Below, in pieces: positions 1-6,499 of a stretch of DNA of 6,533 bases; position 1 is the stretch's first letter, and each line of letters starts with the position of its first letter. Position numbers and translations under genes: made by a program. The stretch is from Bacteroidetes bacterium QH_1_64_81 (GTDB lineage Bacteria > Bacteroidota > Rhodothermia > Rhodothermales > Salinibacteraceae): positions 1-6,533 of the forward strand of contig PXSX01000232.1 of the NCBI GenBank assembly GCA_003022655.1, written 5' to 3'. The notes under the pieces are model-generated. The model was not told where the DNA came from and did no database searches. It saw only the letters and a program-made list of their open reading frames with translations.

Positions 1-1466
1 TAGATGACCGTGGCGGGCACGGCCGTCTCCACGAACAGGGTGCCGTAGAGGCCCCAGATGCCGAGCGAGGTGACGGCCCCGAGGTAGGCCAGAGGCAGGG
101 CGAAGCCGAAGAGCCCCGCGAGCTGGCCGTAGAAGGGCCAGGTCGTGTCGCCGCTGGCCCGGAGCGGCCCCATCGCCCCGTTCATGACCCCCCACAGGAG
201 CACGCTCACGCAGGCGGCCCGGATGAGCGCCGTCGTCGTGTCCCGCACGGCCTCCTCGGCCACGAAGAGAGCGCTAATCGGATCGGCCACGACGAAGACG
301 GCGGCGCCCACCAAGGCGTAGGTGGCCACGGTGAAGCGGAGGGTGTCTCGGGCATAATCATCGGCCTCCGGCTCCTGGCCCGCGCCCAGCGACTGCCCCA
401 CGAGGCTGCTGGAGGCGAGCCCGAAGCCCCACCCGGGCGTGTTCATGAGGGCGCGGACACGAAGGGCCACCACGAAGGCCGCCACCACGTTGGGGCCGAA
501 GAGACCCACGATGGCGAGCAGGGGAAACTGTCCGCCGTTCTGCGCCACCTTGCGCAGCGCTAATGGCGTCGAGATGTGGGCCAGGTACCGGATGTCGGCC
601 GGGTCCCAGTAGGAGGCCGACCAGTCCACGCGGACGGGAAGCGCCCCCACGTACGGCAGTCGGCCCTTCGCGAGGCCCCACCCGAGGATCCCGACCCCGC
701 CGATGCTCCCGATCACCGTGCCCAGCGCTGCGCCCACCACGCCCATGTCGAGGACGAAAATGAGCACGGCGTTTACGCCCACGTTCACCACCGCGCCCCC
801 GGCCCGCACGATCATGGGAGTCCGCGCATCGTCGGCCCCGATGAGGGTGCGGCTGCCGATCAGATTGAGGGCCGCGAACGGCATCGCCAGGCTCGCCACG
901 CGCAGGTACCGCGTCCCGTACGCAATGGCCTCCTCGCCGGTCCCGATTAGCCGAATCAGCGGCTCAGGGAGCGTCCAGAAGACAACCACCAGGGGCAGCG
1001 TGACCAGGAGAGCAGCCACCACGCTCACCCGCACGGCGCGGCCAATCTCGCCGTAGCGACCGGCCCCGTACCGCTGCGACACGAGACTGATCGTGCCGCC
1101 CGCGATGCCTCCGCCGAGCATGAAGGTCATCGTCCAGTACGGCACCCCATAGCCGACCCCCGCGATGGCGGCCGGGCCCAGGGCGACGCCCACCATCGCC
1201 ACGTCCGCGGTGGCCTTCGACATGCGCGCCAGGCCCGTCACGATGCGGGGCCAGGCCAGATCGGAGATGCGCCGGGCCCGCAGTCGCTCGATGAGGTTTA
1301 GGCGGACGAGAAGGCGTCCGATGCCTTCGATGGTCGCACGGACGGGATTCAGCAAAAGAGGGTTGTTCGAAGAGAGCGGGGGGTACCAGGCACCTGCGCC
1401 CGAGAATAACCCAATTCTGGCATTCCCCCGGTGTGTGATACGTGACGAGTGGGACGCGAGGAGCAT
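1..1466 (-). CDS. MATE family efflux transporter, haloarchaeal-like (3' end beyond window)
   Basis: This is a multi-pass inner-membrane antiporter of the MATE family, which exports cationic drugs or metabolites in exchange for Na+ or H+. I translated the minus strand: an uninterrupted frame runs from 1466 to the left edge, about 488 residues from the ATG at 1464-1466. The core opens with SDLAWPRIVTGLARMSK near residues 68-84, followed by GGGIAGGTISLVSQRYGAG, GSRTLIGADDARTPM, TPGWGFGLASSSLVGQSLGAG and RASGDTTWPF, the last being the A-x-GD-x-x-x-P type motif typical of MATE second halves. About 12 hydrophobic segments are present. The frame is still open at the edge (VETAVPATVI, then a codon beginning TA); from family length only about 20 residues should be missing. 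The start is uncertain: there is no ATG beside the conserved NPVRA region, so a TTG at 1353-1355 could be the true start and would remove a 37-residue low-homology leader. From memory of the family, the closest relatives are haloarchaeal. The gene is divergent from the slipin gene. Confidence 0.88.
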   Translation of the reverse strand, partial: MLLASHSSRITHRGNARIGLFSGAGAWYPPLSSNNPLLLNPVRATIEGIGRLLVRLNLIERLRARRISDLAWPRIVTGLARMSKATADVAMVGVALGPAAIAGVGYGVPYWTMTFMLGGGIAGGTISLVSQRYGAGRYGEIGRAVRVSVVAALLVTLPLVVVFWTLPEPLIRLIGTGEEAIAYGTRYLRVASLAMPFAALNLIGSRTLIGADDARTPMIVRAGGAVVNVGVNAVLIFVLDMGVVGAALGTVIGSIGGVGILGWGLAKGRLPYVGALPVRVDWSASYWDPADIRYLAHISTPLALRKVAQNGGQFPLLAIVGLFGPNVVAAFVVALRVRALMNTPGWGFGLASSSLVGQSLGAGQEPEADDYARDTLRFTVATYALVGAAVFVVADPISALFVAEEAVRDTTTALIRAACVSVLLWGVMNGAMGPLRASGDTTWPFYGQLAGLFGFALPLAYLGAVTSLGIWGLYGTLFVETAVPATVI

Positions 1467-2192
1467 ACCGGTTATGCCATCGATCTTGGGTGTCCGCGTC
1501 CTGCTCGACGCCCTGGATTGCGAGGCAGTGTCACCTTGTATTTCACGAATCAGGCTTGACCCGCGCAGCGGGCAGTCCCGTGGACGTGGCGCAGCGCTTC
1601 CTTGTCGGGACGGCCCACAAGCGGCGGCATGTTCCGTCTCGGCACGGATCGGCGCGGGTGCGATTGGATTGAGCGAAGCTTTTAAATAGTCAACCAATCT
1701 TCGTCGGACGCAACGTGATACCCCGTGTGAGCTTTAAAACTACATGAGCCCTATGAGGTCTCGCCTTCGAAGGGGCGCGCGGCACGAAGGGGTGGTCGTT
1801 ACCTGTCGCCTTGTGAGGGCCCCGAGGTGCAGACCGGTGGGCCACACTGGACACCGTGCTGTCCCTGGGAGAAGGGAGAACCCCCCGCTTTCAACAGGCC
1901 TGATACGCGTGTTACGTTCCTCGTATTCCTCCGAGCAAACGGCTGACGACGGAAAACCCCATTCTCCGTGCGCGTTGCAGAGACCACTCAGTTTGAGGAT
2001 CAAAACAACTGATTGAACCTTGCTTTTCTGATCGGAGAGGGTCGCCCCGTGTCAGGCGCACTGATGGAGCAGCGAGCGGTACTCCTTCCTACTGCGTCTA
2101 GGCGGAAGCCATCGAGGAGAATGAGCGAGACGATCAGTGCCCTGACCAACCGAATCCCAGTCTGAGCGAAGGGGCGCAGCGGATATCGCCCA
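1467..2192. other. Long divergent intergenic spacer without a convincing gene
   Basis: This 726-bp spacer separates the divergent MATE and slipin genes and must hold both promoters. The frames open on both strands around 1740-2016 translate to Arg/Pro/Cys/Ser-rich sequence with no hydrophobic core, no family resemblance and no ribosome binding site, so I do not call them. Visible details are a small GC hairpin (CCCGC-GCA-GCGGG, 1560-1572), a perfect palindrome CCTTCGAAGG (1764-1773), two AT-rich patches sharing AGCTTT(T)AAA (about 1677-1686 and 1731-1741), and a possible CGGTG/CACCG stem (1835-1856). A weak Bacteroidota-type promoter match for the slipin gene is TTTG at 1992-1995, 19 bases, then GAACCTTG at 2015-2022 (four of six consensus bases). 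I found no tRNA, recognisable riboswitch core or transposon ends. Confidence 0.6.
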
Positions 2193-3062
2193 ATGTCGCC
2201 TGCGAACAACCGTCTGGTGATCTGCTTTTCCAAAGCGCTCCGCTTGTCCCTCGCTTCGCGCAAAGCACTCATCCGCGGACTCGTGCTTGTCCTTCGCACC
2301 TTCAAGGTCGTGAAGGAGTACGAGCGCGGCGTTAAGTTTATGCTGGGGAAGTTCGTGGCCGTGCTTGAGCCGGGCCTGCGGACGGTGATTCCCTTCATCC
2401 AGTCCTGGGAGCGGGTCGACATGCGCGTGAAGGCAGTGGACCTGCCGCGTCAGGAGAGCATCACCCGCGACAATGTCACTGTCGAGGTCGACGCAGTCAT
2501 CTATTACCGCGTCCGGGATGCAAAGAAGGCCATCTTGGAGGTGGAGGAGTACTCGTATGCGGTGGAGCAGCTGGCCCAGACCACCATGCGTAACATCGTG
2601 GGGGAAGTAGACCTCGACGCCCTGCTGGCTGAGCGAGAGCGCATCTCCCGCCAGATCCGCGAGATCATCGACGAGGCGACCGATCCGTGGGGCATCGAGG
2701 TGCAGTCGGTTGAGCTGAAAGACATCATCCTGGCAGAAAACATGAAGCGAGTTATCGCGCGGCAGGCCGAGGCGGAGCGGGAGCGCCGGGCCGTCACAAT
2801 TCAGGCGGAAGGGGAGCTGGAGGCGGCCCAGAACATGGCGGACGCGGCCAATACGCTCAACGACGAGGAAGGAGCCCTGCATCTCCGCACGCTGCAGACG
2901 CTCAACAGCCTCAGCAGTGACGATTCCAACACCGTCATCTTTGCCGTCCCGGCCGAAGCCCTCCGGGCGCTGGAGGGGATTGGGGCAGACGACGGTGCAG
3001 CGTCCCCCGATGACGCGTCCAGCGTGTCGGCTCCCGCATCGTCGGTCGGGGCCCCCGAATAG
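2193..3062 (+). CDS. Slipin/stomatin-like SPFH (band 7) domain protein
   Basis: This is a membrane-associated scaffold protein of the stomatin/prohibitin (SPFH) superfamily; slipins oligomerise on the inner membrane and are linked to membrane microdomains and the control of proteases or channels. In the 289 residues, a basic, weakly hydrophobic N-terminus (1-37) precedes the SPFH domain (about 38-185), which starts with FKVVKEYERGVKFMLGKF and contains the slipin signatures ITRDNVTVEVDAVIYYRV, YAVEQLAQTTMRNIVGEVDLD, LLAERERIS and TDPWGIEVQSVELKDI. A helical coiled-coil segment follows (about 185-222, ARQAEAERERRAVTIQAEGE), then LRTLQTLNSLS and an Ala/Ser/Asp-rich tail (262-289) that looks disordered. 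The usual N-terminal membrane hairpin is reduced to ALIRGLVLVL (25-34), interrupted by arginine. The ATG at 2193 has no Shine-Dalgarno; GTG at 2217 or 2283 are alternatives. No NfeD partner is visible; a secreted DUF4864-like gene follows after 30 bp, probably in the same operon. The family call is firm, while the cellular role here is inferred. Confidence 0.93.
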   Translation: MSPANNRLVICFSKALRLSLASRKALIRGLVLVLRTFKVVKEYERGVKFMLGKFVAVLEPGLRTVIPFIQSWERVDMRVKAVDLPRQESITRDNVTVEVDAVIYYRVRDAKKAILEVEEYSYAVEQLAQTTMRNIVGEVDLDALLAERERISRQIREIIDEATDPWGIEVQSVELKDIILAENMKRVIARQAEAERERRAVTIQAEGELEAAQNMADAANTLNDEEGALHLRTLQTLNSLSSDDSNTVIFAVPAEALRALEGIGADDGAASPDDASSVSAPASSVGAPE

Positions 3063-3092
3063 TCTTTTCTGCATCGCCTTCCGGCCCTTCTC

Positions 3093-3560
3093 ATGCAAGT
3101 TCCCGCGCTCTTCCTGACGTCTCTCCTCGTCCTCGCTCCGGCGTGGACCGGCCCCGACGCCTGCGCGTCCCCTGATCTCTCCCCGACAGAGGTTGTCCGC
3201 CTGCAGGTGGAAGCGCTCGGCGACAACGACGCACCGCACGAAGACGCGGGCATCGAAGCAGCATTCAACTTTGCGTCGCCGGCCAACAAGCGCGCGACCG
3301 GGCCGCTCCGCCGCTTCCGGCGACTGTTCGACACGTCGACCTATGGCCCGATGGTCGACCACGAAGGCGCCACCTACAGCACGCCCCAGATCGAGGAGGC
3401 CAGTGCACAGATGGGCGTGATCCTGACGACTGACTCGGGAGATCGCGTGGGCTATCTCTTCCGCCTCTCCAAGCAGTCCGGATCACCGTACGAGGACTGC
3501 TGGATGACCGATGCCGTCCGGCGAGTGCCCGTGGAGGAGGCCCGTGATCAGAAAATCTGA
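3093..3560 (+). CDS. Secreted DUF4864-like small protein
   Basis: This 155-residue exported protein has no known biochemical function. Residues 1-25 look like a type I signal peptide: a hydrophobic run [13 protein letters not shown] and a likely cleavage after Ala-Cys-Ala (ACA/S, about residue 25). The n-region carries no Lys or Arg, which is unusual. The mature part (about 30-145) matches my recollection of the DUF4864 pattern: [13 protein letters not shown], then [22 protein letters not shown] (51-72), [12 protein letters not shown] (84-95), [10 protein letters not shown] (119-128) and a closing [12 protein letters not shown] (133-144). The fold is probably a small NTF2/cystatin-like alpha+beta domain, which is inference. 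The gene begins 30 bp after the slipin stop on the same strand and in the same frame, so co-transcription is likely. No ribosome binding site is visible before the ATG. The gene converges on the OB-fold gene, 55 bp away. The DUF name is from memory and should be confirmed by a profile search. Confidence 0.8.
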   Translation: MQVPALFLTSLLVLAPAWTGPDACASPDLSPTEVVRLQVEALGDNDAPHEDAGIEAAFNFASPANKRATGPLRRFRRLFDTSTYGPMVDHEGATYSTPQIEEASAQMGVILTTDSGDRVGYLFRLSKQSGSPYEDCWMTDAVRRVPVEEARDQKI

Positions 3561-3615
3561 AAGCTTCACCGTGAAGAACCGCGCGGCGATGGGACAGGTC
3601 CTGCAGCGAGCCCTG

Positions 3616-4038
3616 CTACCGGACTCGGACCTGCCGTGGGGAAGAAACGATGATTTGCGGTGTTCCCTCGTGCCGCTCCACCGACCCGGTCACGCAGACA
3701 GACTGTTCGTCGTAGAGCGCCGCGGGCGGCCGTTGCCACTTGGCCCGGTCCGAGGCCCAAATGAGGGCCGTAAACGATTGGTCGGGGTGCGTGTCGCCGA
3801 GGTTGATGAAGGTCGGCTGCCCATCGATGCCCGAGGCCTGTACCACTTCCGCGACCCGCCCGCAGACCTCCGCCCGCTTGCCAACCTGTTCCCCAGCCTC
3901 CTCCGCAGAGACCGGTCCCACTGCCGCACCGCCCCCGGAGCGGGGCCCGACAAGGTGGCGCGACAGAAGGAGTCCCACGAACAGCAGGGCAGAGACCGCC
4001 AGGATGGTCGTTTTCCACCGGGCGAGAGCCTGGAGCAT
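3616..4038 (-). CDS. Membrane-anchored OB-fold-like protein, function unknown
   Basis: This 140-residue protein has one N-terminal transmembrane segment (about 11-26, TILAVSALLFVGLLLS) preceded by basic residues R7 and K9, which predicts an N-in anchor or uncleaved signal with the rest in the periplasm. After a Gly/Ala/Ser-rich linker (31-43), residues 46-138 have the strand pattern of a small OB-fold of the kind found in nucleic-acid-binding proteins: KRAEVCGRVAEVV, GQPTFINLGDTHPDQSFTALIWASD, QSVCVTGSVERHEGTPQIIVSSP. Its ligand is unknown, and a periplasmic location makes a plain DNA-binding role less obvious. The domain contains only two cysteines, C58 and C115, placed in two equivalent G-containing strands where they could form a disulfide. 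The gene follows the S9 peptidase after 70 bp on the same strand and is probably in its transcript. The ATG at 4036-4038 has no Shine-Dalgarno; the hydrophobic segment begins right after it, which supports this start. Confidence 0.78.
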   Translation of the reverse strand: MLQALARWKTTILAVSALLFVGLLLSRHLVGPRSGGGAAVGPVSAEEAGEQVGKRAEVCGRVAEVVQASGIDGQPTFINLGDTHPDQSFTALIWASDRAKWQRPPAALYDEQSVCVTGSVERHEGTPQIIVSSPRQVRVR

Positions 4039-4108
4039 TCGGGAGGGCGTGGGGCGCTTCGAGGGATCTCGTTCCGTTCCGCGTGTCGCTCAGCGACTGT
4101 CCGCCTCC

Positions 4109-6130
4109 TCACCGGTATCGGTCGAACCAGGCGAGCACGTGGTCCGCCTTCGTAATCAGTTGGCTGGGCCGCTGGGCGATGGAGTGGGAGGCGCCCGGCA
4201 CCTCCACGTAGGCCGTCTCCACTCCCCGGATCTGGAGGCCGTTGTAGATCTGCTTCGCCTGCCAGGGGGGCGTGCGCAAGTCCTCCTCGCCGACGATCAG
4301 AAGGGTCGGGGTATCGATGCGACCGAGTAGTGAGACCGGCGAGACGTTCCAGTACTCCAGCGGGTTCTCCCACGGCTGGCCCGGATACCGGTAGTTGGCG
4401 TAGCCGTAATAGTTGTCCGCCGCCATCGTCTTGCTGATCCAGTTCGTGACGGGCTTTTGCACCGCCGCGGCCCGGAACCGGTCGGTCTTCCCCACAGCCC
4501 ACGCGGCAGACGTGCCGCCTGCACTCCCCCCAGTGATGTAGAGGCTGTCCGGCGACACAATGCCGTCGTCGATGAGCCGGTCGACGCCGTCCATGATGTC
4601 CTGATATTCTCCCCCTGAGAAGTCGTTGTAGAGCAGGTTGCCAAACTCCTCGCCGTAGCTGGTGCTGCCGCGGGCGTTGGGGTAAAACACGACGTAACCG
4701 GCCGCCGCGTACAACTGAATTTCCGCGGAGAAGCGGTCCCCGTAGTTGCTGATGGGCCCGCCGTGGATTTCCACGAGGAGCGGGTATCGACGATCGGGGT
4801 CGTAGTCGGGCGGCGTGACGACCCATCCATGCAGGTCGCGACCGTTCTTCGAGGAGGTATACCGGATTTCGTCCACCTCGCCGAGGGTGCGCCGGTCGAG
4901 CAGGTCGTCGTTCAGGTCTTTCACCTGCCGGGCCTCCGTCCCGCGCCGCGTAACGACCAGCTCGGCCGGGTGGTGGGGCGTGGTGTGATTCATGGCGAGA
5001 CGCCCGGTGGTGGACACCGAGAAGTCGCCCCCGCCGTACGGCCGTCCGATCGACGTGCCACCCAGCTGGGTAGCGATCGTCGTCGTGCTGCCCTGCAGGT
5101 CCGTGTGGCCGAGTTTAGTCGTGCCCTCGTCCTCGTACTGAACGTACAGACCCGTACCGTCCTCGTCCCACGCAATGTCATCGACAGAACGGTCGAGCTC
5201 CATGTCGACCCGGCGCGCATCAGACCCGTCTGCGTCCATCACGTAGAGGTTTGTGACCTGGTAGGTTTGGACGTTGTCGTCGTGGCCCAGGTAGGCAATC
5301 GTCTCGCCGTCGGGGGACACGCGGGGAGTATGGTCGGGCCCGAAGCGGTCCGTGAGCGGCGTGATCTCGCGGTCGTCCACTGAGAGGCGATACAGCTCCG
5401 TGTCGCGGCGCTCCCGCTTCCAGTCCTCGTTCCGATTGGCGGAGAAAATGAGCGCTTCGCCGTCGGGCGTCCAGGCCGGGCGGCTGGAATGATGGTACTC
5501 GCCGGAGGTGATCTGCCGGGCCGCGCCCCCGTCGGCGGGCACGACGAACAGGTGGTCGTAGCCGTAATCGAGCACCCCGACGCCGTCCTGCTCGTGGTTC
5601 AGGCGGGTCTCTACGCGCGGCGCCTCTGCCCAATCGGCTCCTTCGGGCGCGTCGGGCGGCGAAACGAGGGTCGGTTCCGGCGCGGACACCCGGGCCGAGA
5701 ACGCGATGTGCTCGCCGTTGGGCGACCACGAGAGGCCGCTCGGGGCATTCGCGAGCTGCGTGATCCGGGTCGTCCGGTGTTCGTCGGGCCAGTGGACGTA
5801 GATCTCGGTGCCGTGCGTGTCGTCGGAACTCGTAAAGGCGATTTTGGAGCCGTCCGGCGACCAACGGGGACTCGATTCGTCCGCGCTCCGGGTGGTGAGC
5901 TTGACGTGGCGGTCGCCGTCGGGATCGGTCAGCCACAGGGCGGCGGTGCGCCGGTCCTCCATCACGTCCATGCCCCGCCGCACGTAGACCACGCGCTCCC
6001 CGTCGGGGGAGACCTGCGGATCCTCAACCCATTCGAGGTCGAAGACGTCCATTCGCGAGAAGGGTTGTCCAACGGCCACCGATGATCCGGCGAGCACGAA
6101 GAAAAGGAAGAATCCGATTTTGCGACCCAT
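4109..6130 (-). CDS. Secreted S9 family serine peptidase (acylaminoacyl-peptidase/dipeptidyl peptidase-like)
   Basis: This is a prolyl-oligopeptidase-clan (S9, probably S9C-like) serine peptidase that cleaves short or N-terminally blocked peptides; the exact specificity cannot be read from the sequence. In the 673 residues, a signal peptide (1-21, MGRKIGFFLFFVLAGSSVAVG) sends it to the periplasm or outside. An N-terminal beta-propeller follows, with PD40-type repeats at about 38-50 (PQVSPDGERVVYV), 88-99 (PRWSPDGSKIAF), 133-144 (LSWSPNGEHIAF), 218-229 (PAWTPDGEALIF), 269-280 (PRVSPDGETIAY) and 319-330. The alpha/beta-hydrolase domain spans about 415-673: oxyanion region EIHGGPISNYG (454-464), nucleophile Ser536 in GGSAGG, Asp617 in GEEDLRTP and His649 in PGASHS, so the catalytic triad is complete. 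Length is normal for the family. The propeller is strongly acidic, as expected for a halophile. It starts with ATG at 6128-6130 and is probably the first gene of a two-gene unit with the OB-fold gene downstream. Confidence 0.95.
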   Translation of the reverse strand: MGRKIGFFLFFVLAGSSVAVGQPFSRMDVFDLEWVEDPQVSPDGERVVYVRRGMDVMEDRRTAALWLTDPDGDRHVKLTTRSADESSPRWSPDGSKIAFTSSDDTHGTEIYVHWPDEHRTTRITQLANAPSGLSWSPNGEHIAFSARVSAPEPTLVSPPDAPEGADWAEAPRVETRLNHEQDGVGVLDYGYDHLFVVPADGGAARQITSGEYHHSSRPAWTPDGEALIFSANRNEDWKRERRDTELYRLSVDDREITPLTDRFGPDHTPRVSPDGETIAYLGHDDNVQTYQVTNLYVMDADGSDARRVDMELDRSVDDIAWDEDGTGLYVQYEDEGTTKLGHTDLQGSTTTIATQLGGTSIGRPYGGGDFSVSTTGRLAMNHTTPHHPAELVVTRRGTEARQVKDLNDDLLDRRTLGEVDEIRYTSSKNGRDLHGWVVTPPDYDPDRRYPLLVEIHGGPISNYGDRFSAEIQLYAAAGYVVFYPNARGSTSYGEEFGNLLYNDFSGGEYQDIMDGVDRLIDDGIVSPDSLYITGGSAGGTSAAWAVGKTDRFRAAAVQKPVTNWISKTMAADNYYGYANYRYPGQPWENPLEYWNVSPVSLLGRIDTPTLLIVGEEDLRTPPWQAKQIYNGLQIRGVETAYVEVPGASHSIAQRPSQLITKADHVLAWFDRYR

Positions 6131-6178
6131 GAGACACGAAGGATTGGTCGAAAGAGTGCGAGACGCCTACTGCACGTC

Positions 6179-6209
6179 CCAATCTACGGGTAGGAGCATC
6201 CCGCATCAA
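6179..6209 (-). promoter_or_regulatory. Candidate Bacteroidota-type promoter of the S9 peptidase gene
   Basis: On the minus strand a TTG (6207-6209) is followed after 20 bases by TAGATTGG (6179-6186). This fits the Bacteroidota housekeeping pattern of TTG near -33, about 19-21 bases, then TAnnTTTG near -7, with one mismatch in the -7 box. Transcription would start near 6172, giving a leader of about 40 bases before the peptidase ATG. It is a pattern match only; short degenerate boxes occur by chance. Confidence 0.35.
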
Positions 6210-6448
6210 TTCTGTGATCCATACTGGCAATCCGCGCCGGGGATGGGACGAGACCGTCGCCCCGTATGACGAAGCGTACCCCCCTCGCCGTTACTCCGGT
6301 CGTGGGCGTCCTACCCCGCCTCTGCCCCCCAACTACCCCGAGGTATGCGGCACGGAGATTCGAGTCGAGAAAAAGAGCAGGCGTTGCCATCTAAAAGAGA
6401 CGCTTCTGCGGTACGCTTGTACCAGAGTGCATGCGCGTAGGGAGGGGA

Positions 6449-6499
6449 ATGGATCATCAAAAAGCGGTTTCGGCGGACGGTTCTCTTCCGTTTTTATAG
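6449..6499 (+). other. Possible 16-codon leader ORF (speculative)
   Basis: An ATG at 6449 follows GGAGG (6441-6445), the strongest Shine-Dalgarno-like stretch at any plausible start in this window, although the spacer of three bases is short. It encodes MDHQKAVSADGSLPFL and stops at TAG (6497-6499). The last codons overlap a short stem (ACGG 6477-6480, CCGT 6488-6491) followed by T residues. The peptide has no run of one amino acid that would suggest classical attenuation and no family I know. It may be chance. Confidence 0.15.
6477..6495 (+). terminator. Weak hairpin plus T-run, possible intrinsic terminator
   Basis: ACGG (6477-6480) can pair with CCGT (6488-6491) across a seven-base loop, and two G-T wobbles can extend the stem. 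T residues follow directly to 6495. The stem is short for a working terminator, and no gene on the plus strand is visible immediately upstream, so this is a weak call. Confidence 0.2.

Noticed and set aside
1757..1985. GGTCTC (1757-1762) and GAGACC (1980-1985) as possible insertion-sequence ends
   Set aside because: The two hexamers point the wrong way to bound an element between them, the flanking bases match poorly, no target duplication is visible and no transposase is present.
1740..2016. Nearly coincident open frames of 87 and 90 codons on opposite strands
   Set aside because: Neither has a domain, hydrophobic core, ribosome binding site or composition like the real genes here. At most one could be real and nothing favours either.
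2052..3362. 436-codon open frame on the minus strand
   Set aside because: It lies antisense to the slipin and DUF4864-like genes, both with clear family motifs. Its translation is Arg/His/Leu-rich without a recognisable domain. Such long antisense frames are a side effect of GC-rich codon use.
3564..3576. CTTCA-CCG-TGAAG hairpin between the convergent genes as a shared terminator
   Set aside because: The stem has only five base pairs and no T-run on either strand, so it is too weak to call.
3511..4155. 214-codon open frame on the plus strand
   Set aside because: It runs antisense to the OB-fold gene and overlaps the end of the DUF4864-like gene. It is Arg/Pro/Gly-rich with no domain.
3690..4826. 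378-codon open frame on the minus strand
   Set aside because: It overlaps the S9 peptidase and OB-fold genes in another frame of the same strand and translates to low-complexity Arg/Pro/Gly-rich sequence, so it is a shadow.
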